Shown here in pieces: positions 1 to 7,379 of a stretch of 64,000 nucleotides of DNA. Under the pieces are notes generated by a model. That model was not told the DNA's origin and made no database searches. It saw only the letters and a program-made list of their open reading frames with translations. The translations under genes were made by a program, and so were the position numbers. The first letter of the stretch is position 1. Each line of letters starts with the position of its first letter. This stretch comes from Clostridia bacterium. Its GTDB lineage: Bacteria > Bacillota > Clostridia > Oscillospirales > CAG-272. The stretch lies in NCBI GenBank assembly GCA_017502875.1, contig JAFVUF010000016.1, positions 1 to 64,000 on the forward strand, written 5' to 3'.

Positions 1-393
1 CGAGGACTCTATGTCCGTTATTCCCTCGGATACGGTTATCTTGGTTATTACGGTGTTTTGTTCGATAGCCGAGGGGGCAAAGGCGCGCATACCAATACTT
101 TTAACGGGAAGACCGTTGAAGGTAGCGGGTATTACCAGCTCGACGGAATTCTGGCTTACGGGCTTGAATGCGGTTACCGAATAATGAGTACCGTAGTTGG
201 TGTATACAATACCGTTTGCGTCGGTCTCCGGTGTCTTGCCCGTAACAGGAGGGGCCTGCGTTGAGGTTCCGCCGCCGTTATCCTCGGACTCGTGTACTCC
301 TCCGTCGGGATCCTGCTCATCTTCAACACATGAGCTGAATGAAAATACGGTGAGCAATATAGCCGTTAAAATTAACAGAAATCTCTTTTTCAT
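1..393 (-). CDS. BspA-like leucine-rich-repeat lipoprotein, N-terminal part
   Basis: Incomplete: the gene runs off the left edge of the window. The start at 393 follows an AGGAG ribosome binding site six bases upstream. The first 22 residues form a lipoprotein signal (MKKR, hydrophobic core, FSFSSC), with Cys22 the likely lipidated residue. An acidic, Gly/Thr/Pro-rich linker follows. Then comes a segment with the look of a BspA-type (LRR_5) repeat: VIPATFNGLPVKSIGMRAF, followed by TVITKITVSEGITDIESS. Proteins of this class are anchored on the outer face of the membrane and often bind host or matrix surfaces, but nothing here shows the ligand. It lies 28 bases after gdpP on the same strand and could be cotranscribed with it. 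Confidence 0.72.
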   Translation of the reverse strand, partial: MKKRFLLILTAILLTVFSFSSCVEDEQDPDGGVHESEDNGGGTSTQAPPVTGKTPETDANGIVYTNYGTHYSVTAFKPVSQNSVELVIPATFNGLPVKSIGMRAFAPSAIEQNTVITKITVSEGITDIESS

Positions 394-421
394 ACTGTAC
401 TCCTAATATCTTTAAATTATT

Positions 422-2593
422 CTACCGTCTGCGATTTTTAACAGCGGTTCTTCTTCTGCGCTTTTTGCTTATGGGTACGACCGTGTCGTCGGTTCCGAAG
501 TAGAGAGTTATAGCTTCCTTCAGCTTTTCGACTGCCTCGTCAACGGAAATTTCCTTGAGCATGGTTGCGGCGGCGTTGTAGTGTCCTCCGCCTTTCAGGG
601 TTTCCATAATAAGCTGAACGTTTACCGAGCCGTCGGAACGCGCTGAAATGAATACGTCGTTAAGCATTCTCGCGACAACAAACGAAACTCGCATCTTTTT
701 GATGTTAAGCAGCTTATCCGCTGTCTTTGCGGCGGTTATACGTTTAGCCGGAGAGGATTCACTTCCCGTTTCCTTAGCTATAACTATAAAATCGCGGTAT
801 ATTTCAAGGTCAGTCGAGAATGCGCTTTCGGTACGGAAGCCGTCGAGGTCAATTTTAAACAGTGCCTGAGCTTTATTCGGGTCGGCTCCGCTGTTACGTA
901 GGTATATAGCCGCGCCGAAGGTAGGCACCTGAGTATTTCTGGTGAAATTTTTTGTGTCAAGCAAAATTCCCGCGAACATGATGTCAGCCTCCTCGCTGTG
1001 AAGCCTTTCATTTTCGGGAAGCTCAAGCTCAAGTATCTCAGAGACCAGCTCGCACGCGGATGAAGCAGACGGAACGATAAGTGTTTCGCAGGCATCAGGC
1101 GTTTTTTCGCTTTGACGGTGATGGTCGATTATAAACAGATAATCGGCGTTTTTGGCGACGTTTATCGCCTCGAAGTTATCGGGGTTATTAACGTCGGTAC
1201 AGATGACGAGAGTGTCAGACGTAAGAAGCTCCTGCGCCTCTATCGAGTCAACGAACATACCCTCGTATTCAGGAATATGAATCAGCTTTTCAAAGCATTC
1301 GCGAAGATTAGTATCTTCAAGGCTCGCTATGATGTTGGTAGGCTTACCTATGGACATAGCCAGACGCGCCAGACCTATACACGAGCCGATAGCGTCGAAG
1401 TCGGGGTTTCTGTGGCCCATGATAATGACGTTAGAGCAGAGCTGAAGCCTATACATAAGCTTATCCGCGAACACTCTGTGTCTTACGCCCGAGCGTTTAA
1501 GCGAGGTGATTGCCTTAGCGCCGAAGAACTTTGGGGTTTCACCCATGATAACAGCCTGGTTACCGCCTCTGGCAAGCGCCATTTCGAGTGCGTACTGCGC
1601 GGAACGGTCCTTTTCTTCAAGTCCGCCGATTTCAGGCGAAACTCCGGCTGATATGGTTACTGAAAGATTCTCCGAGCCTATTCGGACTCTGCTGACTCTT
1701 TCAAGAAGGTCAAAGCGCTTTCTTTCAATCTCCGTTAGAACCTTATGGCTGATTATAGAAACGTATTTTTCGCGCTCATACTCCTTCAAAAACGCTCCGT
1801 TTTCGGTTGCCCATTCCTTTATTATGGCAGCGACCTGATTGGAAGCGATACGGTAGCTTTCCTGGTCTGACTGAGCGAGCTCGTTGAGGTTATCTACCGC
1901 GATATACGCAATATGAGTCAGGTTATCGTTGTGTTTGGTTATCCATTCGTTTCTCTCGGTGTCCTCGGTGAGTACTATGATAAAGAAAACAGTGTTATTC
2001 GATATATGGGGGTAGGCGTGCACGGTAAACTCTCCGCCGAAGGAGCGAAGTCCCTTTGCGGTTACGCCGCACGCGTTGTCAATAAGGATATTGAACAGCG
2101 CTTTTGGGGATAGCTCCGAGGGAGCGTCGAGCTCAGCTTCGGTTCCCACGTATTCGCTGTTCCTGAAATCAAGAATTGTTCTTATGTGGAGACTGTCGCT
2201 TATAAGAATCTTTTGAGAACGGGTAGCAAATCTCTGGTTCATCCAAACAACGGTTCCGTCCTCGTTGCAGACGGCGGTTGGTTGATTAAGTCGGGCAAGT
2301 ATACCGAGAGGGAAATCGTCGGTTTCCTTGAAACGGGATTTTTCAAGCTGTTTGGTAAGCGAGCCGTTTTTAAGAGAGAATCCTAAAAGAACCGCGCCAA
2401 CCGCAACTGTGTAAAATATCAACAGCATGATACCGAGATAGAGCGCCTCGTCCATATTTCTGACAAAGCAGAACACAAGCAGGACCGCAAAAAGCACGAG
2501 TGTGGCTATGAAAGAAACGATAGCCGGAAGTCTTGCGTGAATCTTAGAGGTCTTGCTTCTGTTATTTATTTCTCCCGATTTTTTTACAGGCAT
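422..2593 (-). CDS. gdpP: GdpP-type c-di-AMP phosphodiesterase (PAS, degenerate GGDEF, DHH/DHHA1)
   Basis: This membrane phosphodiesterase hydrolyses c-di-AMP to pApA in its family and so tunes osmotic and wall homeostasis. Two membrane helices (about residues 22-45 and 50-74) are followed by a PAS-like region, a degenerate GGDEF domain (the signature reads ARGGNQ at 341-346) and a C-terminal DHH/DHHA1 unit. Metal motifs are intact: GHRNPDFDAIG at 393-403, an aspartate in CTDVNN near 467, IDHH at 489-492 and GGGH at 668-671. The 723-residue length is slightly above the usual 650-660. In many Firmicutes gdpP precedes rplI and dnaB; here those genes are 27 kb away, so that linkage is broken. 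The C-terminus ends in a basic KKRRRR run. Confidence 0.93.
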   Translation of the reverse strand: MPVKKSGEINNRSKTSKIHARLPAIVSFIATLVLFAVLLVFCFVRNMDEALYLGIMLLIFYTVAVGAVLLGFSLKNGSLTKQLEKSRFKETDDFPLGILARLNQPTAVCNEDGTVVWMNQRFATRSQKILISDSLHIRTILDFRNSEYVGTEAELDAPSELSPKALFNILIDNACGVTAKGLRSFGGEFTVHAYPHISNNTVFFIIVLTEDTERNEWITKHNDNLTHIAYIAVDNLNELAQSDQESYRIASNQVAAIIKEWATENGAFLKEYEREKYVSIISHKVLTEIERKRFDLLERVSRVRIGSENLSVTISAGVSPEIGGLEEKDRSAQYALEMALARGGNQAVIMGETPKFFGAKAITSLKRSGVRHRVFADKLMYRLQLCSNVIIMGHRNPDFDAIGSCIGLARLAMSIGKPTNIIASLEDTNLRECFEKLIHIPEYEGMFVDSIEAQELLTSDTLVICTDVNNPDNFEAINVAKNADYLFIIDHHRQSEKTPDACETLIVPSASSACELVSEILELELPENERLHSEEADIMFAGILLDTKNFTRNTQVPTFGAAIYLRNSGADPNKAQALFKIDLDGFRTESAFSTDLEIYRDFIVIAKETGSESSPAKRITAAKTADKLLNIKKMRVSFVVARMLNDVFISARSDGSVNVQLIMETLKGGGHYNAAATMLKEISVDEAVEKLKEAITLYFGTDDTVVPISKKRRRRTAVKNRRR

Positions 2594-2673
2594 AAATCCT
2601 CCGTTAAAATAATGTATAAATGTAAATAAAATAAAATAGATTCGATTTATAAAAAATAAAGTTACACGAATAC

Positions 2674-2702
2674 ATTATATCACGATTAAGTAACGATTTT
2701 AA
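2674..2702 (-). promoter_or_regulatory. Candidate sigma-A promoter for gdpP
   Basis: On the minus strand TTAAAA and TATAAT are separated by 17 bases, about 80 bases before the gdpP start. The -10 box is perfect and the -35 is weak. Confidence 0.4.
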
Positions 2703-2787
2703 TGATATTTTGTAAATATATTAGTAAGCCTTACAAAAAGAGTGGTTAAAAATAAGGCATTTTGCGAGGAAGTTTTGGAAAAAAGAC

Positions 2788-2816
2788 TTGATTTTACAGA
2801 AAATGTAAGATATAAT
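2788..2816 (+). promoter_or_regulatory. Sigma-A promoter for rsgA
   Basis: TTGATT (2788-2793) and TATAAT (2811-2816) are exactly 17 bases apart and lie 36 bases before the rsgA start codon. Confidence 0.75.
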
Positions 2817-2851
2817 GTTAAGGTGAAGTAAGAAGAAAGGGGGATAAGCCT

Positions 2852-3805
2852 TTGCCTGAGCAGACGGAAAAAAAGAAGATAAAAGCCAAGGTGCTTTCGG
2901 GAGTTGGCGGTCTTTACAGGGTGCTTACCGAAAACGGAGAAACGCTCGAATGCAGGGCGAGAGGAAGCTTCCGTCATAGCGGAATATCCCCGTATCCGGG
3001 GGACAACGTGCTTGTTACCGAGGAAGGTACGGGCATGTGCGCTATCTGCGAGATACTTGATAGGAAGAATATTTTCGAACGTCCCCCTGCCGCGAATATA
3101 GATAAGCTTTTCATAACCGTTGCCGCGGCAAGCCCGTCCCCCGCGTATATTACGGTTGATAAGCTGCTCTGCGCAGCGGAATATTACGGCGCGGAGTCGG
3201 TTATTTTGGTTACAAAGAGCGACCTTGACAGAGAAAAGGCGCGGGAAATAGAGGATATTTACCTGAAAAGCGGATATACCGTTTTCGTTACGTCCTCGCT
3301 TAAAGGCGAGGGAGTGGAGGAGCTTAAGCGCTTCGTGTACGATGAAATACGCGGCTGTACGGCGGCGTTCGCCGGAGAAAGCGGAGTCGGAAAGTCCTCA
3401 CTTATGAACGCTCTTTTCCCCGACTTAAAGCTTCAGACGGGCGAGGTCAGCCGAAAAATCGCGAGAGGAAGACACACCACAAGGGCGGTTACCTTGTACC
3501 CTCTTGACAGCGTTTCGGCATTTACGGGTGCGTTCCTTGCGGATACTCCCGGCTTTGGAATATTCGAGCTTTCGTCAATAGACAAGCTTGTATACGACGA
3601 GGTACCCGAGCTTTTTCCTGAATTTTCACGTTATTTTAACACCTGCAAATACAGAAAATGCACTCATCTCCGTGAGGAAGGCTGCGAGGTGCTTAGCGCC
3701 GTGGCAAAAGGCGATATCGCGGTGGAGCGGCACGATAGCTACGTCAAGATATACGAGGAAATCAAAGCCCTTCGTCCGTGGCAGACTAAAAAGACTCAGA
3801 AATAA
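2852..3805 (+). CDS. rsgA: Small ribosomal subunit biogenesis GTPase RsgA
   Basis: A circularly permuted GTPase that acts in late 30S maturation. An N-terminal OB-fold region (about 10-70) precedes the GTPase motifs in permuted order: G4 TKSD (121-124), G1 GESGVGKSS (175-183) and G3 DTPG (231-234). The C-terminal zinc site is C265, C270, H272, C278, the family's CxxxxCxHxxxxxC pattern. The start codon is TTG, chosen because AGAAAGGGGG lies just upstream and the next ATG would remove the OB fold. At 317 residues it is slightly longer than the usual 290-300. In Bacillus spoVM lies a few genes downstream of rsgA; the same association appears here, but without rpe and thiN in between. Confidence 0.95.
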   Translation: MPEQTEKKKIKAKVLSGVGGLYRVLTENGETLECRARGSFRHSGISPYPGDNVLVTEEGTGMCAICEILDRKNIFERPPAANIDKLFITVAAASPSPAYITVDKLLCAAEYYGAESVILVTKSDLDREKAREIEDIYLKSGYTVFVTSSLKGEGVEELKRFVYDEIRGCTAAFAGESGVGKSSLMNALFPDLKLQTGEVSRKIARGRHTTRAVTLYPLDSVSAFTGAFLADTPGFGIFELSSIDKLVYDEVPELFPEFSRYFNTCKYRKCTHLREEGCEVLSAVAKGDIAVERHDSYVKIYEEIKALRPWQTKKTQK

Positions 3806-3828
3806 CCTACGGTGTAACCCTAAAAGTG

Positions 3829-3857
3829 TAAATTTAAACGTTTCAGACGCATATAAT
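3829..3857 (+). promoter_or_regulatory. Possible sigma-E-type promoter before the small peptide and spoVM
   Basis: CATATAAT (3850-3857) matches seven of eight positions of the sigma-E -10 consensus CATACANT. TAAATTT sits 14 bases upstream as a partial -35 (5 of 7). Bacillus spoVM is sigma-E dependent, which agrees. The TATAAT within the box could instead serve sigma-A, though no good -35 lies 17 bases upstream. Confidence 0.4.
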
Positions 3858-3892
3858 TAAAGTAAGACTCAATTTACCGAGAGGAAAAGCTA

Positions 3893-4063
3893 ATGAAAAA
3901 ATTCTCATGCGGTTGCTTTAATTTATGCGAAACGGCGTTGGTAGCGGCGCCTGCCTTCGGGGCGGGAGTCCTTGTCGGACTGTTTATGCCGACGTGCGTG
4001 GTATGCGGAGCGTGCGCTCTGATGCTGCTTGGCACGGGCGCCGTCTGCCTTTTATCGAAATAA
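3893..4063 (+). CDS. Small cysteine-rich hydrophobic protein, 56 residues, unknown
   Basis: I do not recognise this protein. It opens MKKFSCGCFNLC and holds seven cysteines (6, 8, 12, 35, 38, 41, 52), including a CVVCGAC cluster. The stretch from about 14 to 34 and the C-terminal 15 residues are hydrophobic enough for membrane helices. The start has a good ribosome binding site (GAGGAAAAG, 5-6 bases upstream), and the reading frame fills most of the 87 bases after rsgA up to 28 bases before spoVM. Its position on the same probable transcript as spoVM suggests a sporulation-linked membrane peptide; that is inference. Cysteines could bind metal or form disulphides. It is easily missed because of its size. 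Confidence 0.68.
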   Translation: MKKFSCGCFNLCETALVAAPAFGAGVLVGLFMPTCVVCGACALMLLGTGAVCLLSK

Positions 4064-4090
4064 AATTTACACATAAAGGAGAGTTGTTAT

Positions 4091-4162
4091 ATGAAAATAG
4101 TGGTTGTAAAGGCTCCGAAAATATTCAAGCCGCTTCTTAGGGCTATGTTTAAGGTTAAATAA
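4091..4162 (+). CDS. spoVM: SpoVM-like coat-assembly peptide, 23 residues
   Basis: A very short frame with an AAAGGAGAG ribosome binding site eight to ten bases upstream. Compared from memory with Bacillus SpoVM (26 residues, MKFYTIKLPKFLGG followed by IVRAM), it keeps Met1, Lys2, Lys7, Pro9, Lys10 and the RAM triplet at 17-19, at identical positions. SpoVM is an amphipathic helix that marks the convex forespore membrane and recruits the SpoIVA coat scaffold; Pro9 is functionally important in Bacillus. Downstream of rsgA is also the right neighbourhood. It ends in basic FKVK instead of the Bacillus FRKD tail. A strong terminator follows immediately. The length makes statistical proof difficult, but residue match and context agree. 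Confidence 0.82.
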   Translation: MKIVVVKAPKIFKPLLRAMFKVK

Positions 4163-4167
4163 ATATA

Positions 4168-4204
4168 AAACCGCCGTCCAAGTATCTTGGACGGCGGTTT
4201 TTGT
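4168..4204. terminator. Bidirectional rho-independent terminator between spoVM and queA
   Basis: A 15-bp perfect stem (4168-4182 with 4186-4200) with a three-base loop and T-tracts on both sides. It serves spoVM on the plus strand and queA on the minus strand. Confidence 0.9.
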
Positions 4205-4217
4205 ATGTATATTGTTT

Positions 4218-5276
4218 TTATTTAAGAAGCATTGCGTCTCCGAAGGAGAAGAAGCGATATTTTTCGTTTACCGCGGTCTTATAGGCGCTCAGCACCTTTT
4301 CTCTGTCGGAAAACGCCGAAACCAGCATAATAAGCGTGCTTTCCGGCAGATGGAAGTTAGTGATAAGTCCCTCGACAGCTTTGAAGCGGTAGCCGGGATA
4401 GATAAAGATGGCGGTCTCGCCCTCGCATGCCTTTAGCTTGCCGTTTTCGTCAGCCACGCTTTCAAGCACACGGCAGGAGGTTGTTCCGACGCATATAAGG
4501 CGCCCCTTTCTGTTGTTTATCGTCTCTGCGGCTTCCTTGCTTATAGAGAACCACTCTGCGTGCATAACGTGATTTTTTATCTCTCTTTCCTTTACGGGAC
4601 GGAAGGTTCCGAGTCCGACGTGCAGAAGCACGGTTACTATCTTAACCCCCTTTGCTTCAAGCCTTTGAAGCAGCTCGGGAGTAAAGTGCAGACCGGCGGT
4701 TGGCGCTGCCGCTGAGCCCTCCTCCTTTGAATATACCGTCTGGTAGCGCTCCTTTTCGGAGGCGCGTGAGGTAATGTAGGGCGGAAGCGGCATCTGCCCG
4801 ATTTTATGAATGGCGTCGCTTACAGTTCCGTTTTTGCTTGTGAAATGAAGAATTCTGTTTCCTTCCTCCGTTACTTCGGTTATTTCCGCACAAAGCTCGC
4901 CGTCTCCGAATATAATCTTAGTGGAAGCCTTACATTTTTTGCCGGGACGGACTAAGGTCTCCCAGCAGTCGTTTTCCAGCTTTTTCAGCAAAAGTATCTC
5001 AATATCCGCGCCCGTGTCGGCTCTTTTTCCGAAAAGACGCGCGGGAATTACTCTTGAACGGTTAAGCACGAGCACGTCGCCCTCACTGAAATAATCCACT
5101 ACGTCGTAGAAGTGGCGGTGAGAAAGCTCACCCGTTTTTCTATCCATTACCATTAGACGCGAGCAGTCGCGCTTTTCCGCGGGAACCTGAGCTATCAGCT
5201 CCTCCGGAAGCTCGTAGCTGAAGTCCTCGGTTTTAAGAGATGTGTCGGATAAGATATTTTTTATTATTTCGGACAT
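4218..5276 (-). CDS. queA: S-adenosylmethionine:tRNA ribosyltransferase-isomerase
   Basis: QueA transfers and isomerises the ribosyl group of SAM onto preQ1-tRNA to make epoxyqueuosine in the wobble position of GUN anticodons. Family signatures are plain: FSYELPEELIAQ near the N-terminus, DVLVLNRSRVIPARLFG, GSAAAPTAGLHFT and TNFHLPESTLIMLVSAF near the end. The frame extends 18 codons further, but I start at 5276 because AAGGAG lies about 13 bases upstream and the family begins close to this point; the product is then 352 residues, normal length. The AAGGAG site overlaps the -35 box of the divergent dapA promoter. No tgt follows in the window, so the usual queA-tgt pair is not seen. Confidence 0.95.
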   Translation of the reverse strand: MSEIIKNILSDTSLKTEDFSYELPEELIAQVPAEKRDCSRLMVMDRKTGELSHRHFYDVVDYFSEGDVLVLNRSRVIPARLFGKRADTGADIEILLLKKLENDCWETLVRPGKKCKASTKIIFGDGELCAEITEVTEEGNRILHFTSKNGTVSDAIHKIGQMPLPPYITSRASEKERYQTVYSKEEGSAAAPTAGLHFTPELLQRLEAKGVKIVTVLLHVGLGTFRPVKEREIKNHVMHAEWFSISKEAAETINNRKGRLICVGTTSCRVLESVADENGKLKACEGETAIFIYPGYRFKAVEGLITNFHLPESTLIMLVSAFSDREKVLSAYKTAVNEKYRFFSFGDAMLLK

Positions 5277-5293
5277 CTTTTTGTGTAAACTCC

Positions 5294-5322
5294 TTGACAT
5301 AACGTTATTTTTGTGATAGAAT
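5294..5322 (+). promoter_or_regulatory. Sigma-A promoter for the lysine riboswitch-dapAB transcript
   Basis: TTGACA (5294-5299) and TAGAAT (5317-5322) have a 17-base spacer. The expected transcript starts about 15 bases before the riboswitch aptamer. The -35 box overlaps the queA ribosome binding site on the other strand. Confidence 0.82.
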
Positions 5323-5344
5323 ATATGCAATTAAAAAGCTTTTG

Positions 5345-5535
5345 ATAGAGGCGCGTTCTGCGATGAGTAACCGCTGGCGAGGGGCTCCGACCCCGTAATC
5401 AGCTTGCGGAGAAGGGCTCGGAACGCCGAAGTTGGCGCATTTTCGGTGGAATGCTCCTTCTGGTTCAGCAGACTCTGCGTCCGCTGGGTGAAAAACCAAT
5501 GAACTGTCATCACTAAAAATGATGGAGTGCTATCT
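5345..5535 (+). promoter_or_regulatory. Lysine riboswitch (L-box)
   Basis: The conserved L-box blocks occur in order: AGAGGCGCG then ATGAGTAA (5347-5370), the GGCGAGGGGCTCCGACCCC helix region, CGCCGAAGTTGGCG (about 5422-5436), CTGGTTCAGCAGACTCTGCG (about 5460-5480), the ACTGTCATCACTAAAAATGATGGAG helix and the closing GTGCTATC (to about 5534). The 5' AGAGGC region and 3' GTGCTAT region close the aptamer. It is followed by an AT-rich hairpin (5537-5563) and an intrinsic terminator, then dapA-dapB, so lysine should attenuate its own synthesis. The match is to the known class by eye. Confidence 0.92.
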
Positions 5536-5565
5536 CTTAATTCCGTACGTTTGCGCGGAATTAAC

Positions 5566-5592
5566 CGAGCCCGACATCAGTCGGCTTTTTTT
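5566..5592 (+). terminator. Riboswitch-controlled intrinsic terminator
   Basis: AGCCCGAC and GTCGGCTT flank an ATCA loop and run into TTTTTTT. It lies between the lysine aptamer and dapA, so it is the likely expression platform. A preceding hairpin (TTAATTCCG at 5537 with CGGAATTAA at 5555) may take part in the switch. Confidence 0.88.
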
Positions 5593-5632
5593 ATTGAAAA
5601 CAGATATAATTATTGAAAGGAAGCCTTTACCC

Positions 5633-6526
5633 ATGAGCAAGAACAAAAAGACAGTATTTGAGGGATCCGCGGTAGCCATAGTAACGCCGTTCAAGAACGA
5701 CAAGCTTGACTACGAAACTCTCGGAAGGATTATTGATTTCCAGATAGATAACGGAACCGACGCCATAGTCGTTTGCGGAACGACAGGTGAAAGCTCTACT
5801 CTTACGGACGAGGAGCACGTTGAGGCTATCGCTTATACGGTGGACCACGTAGCTAAGAGAGTGCCCGTAATAGCGGGAGCAGGCTCAAACGATACAAGAT
5901 ACGCCGTATGGCTTTCAAGAGAGGCTCGCCGCGCGGGCGCGGACGCTCTGCTTCAGGTAACCCCTTACTACAATAAGGCTACCCCGAAGGGACTTATCCG
6001 CCACTTTATGACAATTGCGGACGCAACCGATATTCCGAATATCCTTTATAACGTTCCGTCGAGAACCGGCTGCAACATCACGCTCCCCGTATATAAGGAG
6101 CTTGCCAAGCACCCGAACATAGTCGCTACCAAGGAGGCGAGCGGCAACATCAGTACCATCGCTCAGCTTATGGCTGAGTGCGGAGACGATTTCGACGTAT
6201 ACAGCGGAAACGACGACCAGATAGTTCCGATACTTTCGCTCGGCGGTAAGGGAGTTATCTCCGTTCTTTCAAACGTTATGCCAAAGGAGACACACAATAT
6301 CTGTCAGCTCTTTTTTGACGGCAAGGTAAAGGAGAGCGCGGCGCTTCAGCTTGAGCTTCTTGAGCTTATCAACAATCTCTTTATCGAGGTCAATCCCGTT
6401 CCCGTAAAGACTGCGATGAGCCTTATGGGCTACGGCTCGGACGAAATGCGTCTGCCGCTTTGCGAGATGGACGAAAAGAACCTTGAAATACTTAAAAATT
6501 CTCTTAGAAAGCACGCCCTTATCTGA
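5633..6526 (+). CDS. dapA: 4-hydroxy-tetrahydrodipicolinate synthase
   Basis: DapA condenses pyruvate with aspartate semialdehyde, the first committed step to diaminopimelate and lysine. Class I aldolase features are present: GTTGES at 49-54, the catalytic tyrosine Y139 in YNVPSRTG and the Schiff-base lysine K167 in ATKEAS. The 297-residue length is typical. The frame is open upstream through the terminator, but the ATG at 5633 is chosen because GAAAGGAAG lies just before it and the longer product would begin inside the riboswitch. It is first in a two-gene lysine-controlled operon, with dapB 23 bases downstream. Confidence 0.97.
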   Translation: MSKNKKTVFEGSAVAIVTPFKNDKLDYETLGRIIDFQIDNGTDAIVVCGTTGESSTLTDEEHVEAIAYTVDHVAKRVPVIAGAGSNDTRYAVWLSREARRAGADALLQVTPYYNKATPKGLIRHFMTIADATDIPNILYNVPSRTGCNITLPVYKELAKHPNIVATKEASGNISTIAQLMAECGDDFDVYSGNDDQIVPILSLGGKGVISVLSNVMPKETHNICQLFFDGKVKESAALQLELLELINNLFIEVNPVPVKTAMSLMGYGSDEMRLPLCEMDEKNLEILKNSLRKHALI

Positions 6527-6549
6527 TACACTCGAAAGGTATTTAAGTG

Positions 6550-7320
6550 ATGAAAGACGTAAAAATTATTTTAACGGGCGCGGCAGGAAGAATGGGGAAA
6601 GCCGTTTTTGCGCTCTCCGAAAATGACGAAAGAGTTTCGGTTATCGCGGCAGTTGACGTATGTCCTGCGCAGTCAAGCGTTCCGTTTTATAACGGAATAG
6701 GAGAGCTTTCCACCTCGCTTGGCGCCGACGTTATAGTAGACTTTTCGCATCATACAGCAATAGAGGGTATACTCAGCTATGCCAGAGCCGCACATTGCGC
6801 CGTCGTTATATGCACTACGGGACACACAGAGCGAGAGCTTGAGCTTATCGACGAGGCGAGTAAGGAGATTGCGGTTTTTCGCTCCGGCAATATGTCGCTC
6901 GGCATAAATCTTCTTATGTCGCTTGTTAAGAAGGCTGCTGCTACGCTTGACGGCTTCGATATTGAAATAATAGAGAAGCACCATAACCAGAAGCTTGACG
7001 CGCCGAGCGGAACGGCGATAATGCTTGCTGATGCCGCAAGGTCAGGCGTTGAGTATCAGGCGCAGCTTGTGTATGACCGCCACTCCACCCGCGAAAAGAG
7101 GGAAAAGACCGAGATAGGCATGCACTCTGTAAGGGGCGGAAATATCGTAGGTGAGCATGAGGTCATCTTTGCCGGGCACGATGAAATAGTAACGCTTTCG
7201 CACAGCGCTCGATCCCGCGAGGTGTTCGCGAGAGGCGCGCTCAGCGCCGCCGCTTATATGAAGGGCAAGAGAGCCGGAAAATACAGCATGAGCGACGTCA
7301 TCGAGAGCATTGTAAAGTAA
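6550..7320 (+). CDS. dapB: 4-hydroxy-tetrahydrodipicolinate reductase
   Basis: DapB reduces the DapA product with NAD(P)H on the way to meso-diaminopimelate. The nucleotide-binding loop GAAGRMG (10-16) and the catalytic segment EKHHNQKLDAPSGTA (H144, H145, K148, GT at 154-155) are intact, and the 256-residue length is normal for Clostridia. A GTG three bases earlier is in frame; the ATG at 6550 has better spacing to GAAAGG. It shares the lysine riboswitch with dapA and ends before a strong terminator. Diaminopimelate serves both protein lysine and the peptidoglycan stem peptide built by the mur genes elsewhere in this window. Confidence 0.96.
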   Translation: MKDVKIILTGAAGRMGKAVFALSENDERVSVIAAVDVCPAQSSVPFYNGIGELSTSLGADVIVDFSHHTAIEGILSYARAAHCAVVICTTGHTERELELIDEASKEIAVFRSGNMSLGINLLMSLVKKAAATLDGFDIEIIEKHHNQKLDAPSGTAIMLADAARSGVEYQAQLVYDRHSTREKREKTEIGMHSVRGGNIVGEHEVIFAGHDEIVTLSHSARSREVFARGALSAAAYMKGKRAGKYSMSDVIESIVK

Positions 7321-7350
7321 GATAAGAGATAAAAGAGAAAAGAAAATGTG

Positions 7351-7379
7351 GGCTTTCGCTTTGAGCGAAAGCCTTTTTT
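7351..7379. terminator. Terminator of dapAB, overlapping the rsmI stop codon
   Basis: GGCTTTCGCT and AGCGAAAGCC form a 10-bp stem with a TTG loop followed by TTTTTT. It is mainly plus-strand; the T-run doubles as the end of rsmI. Confidence 0.88.

Noticed and set aside
1112..1651. 179-codon plus-strand frame
   Set aside because: Antisense to the DHH part of gdpP, without a fold or ribosome binding site.
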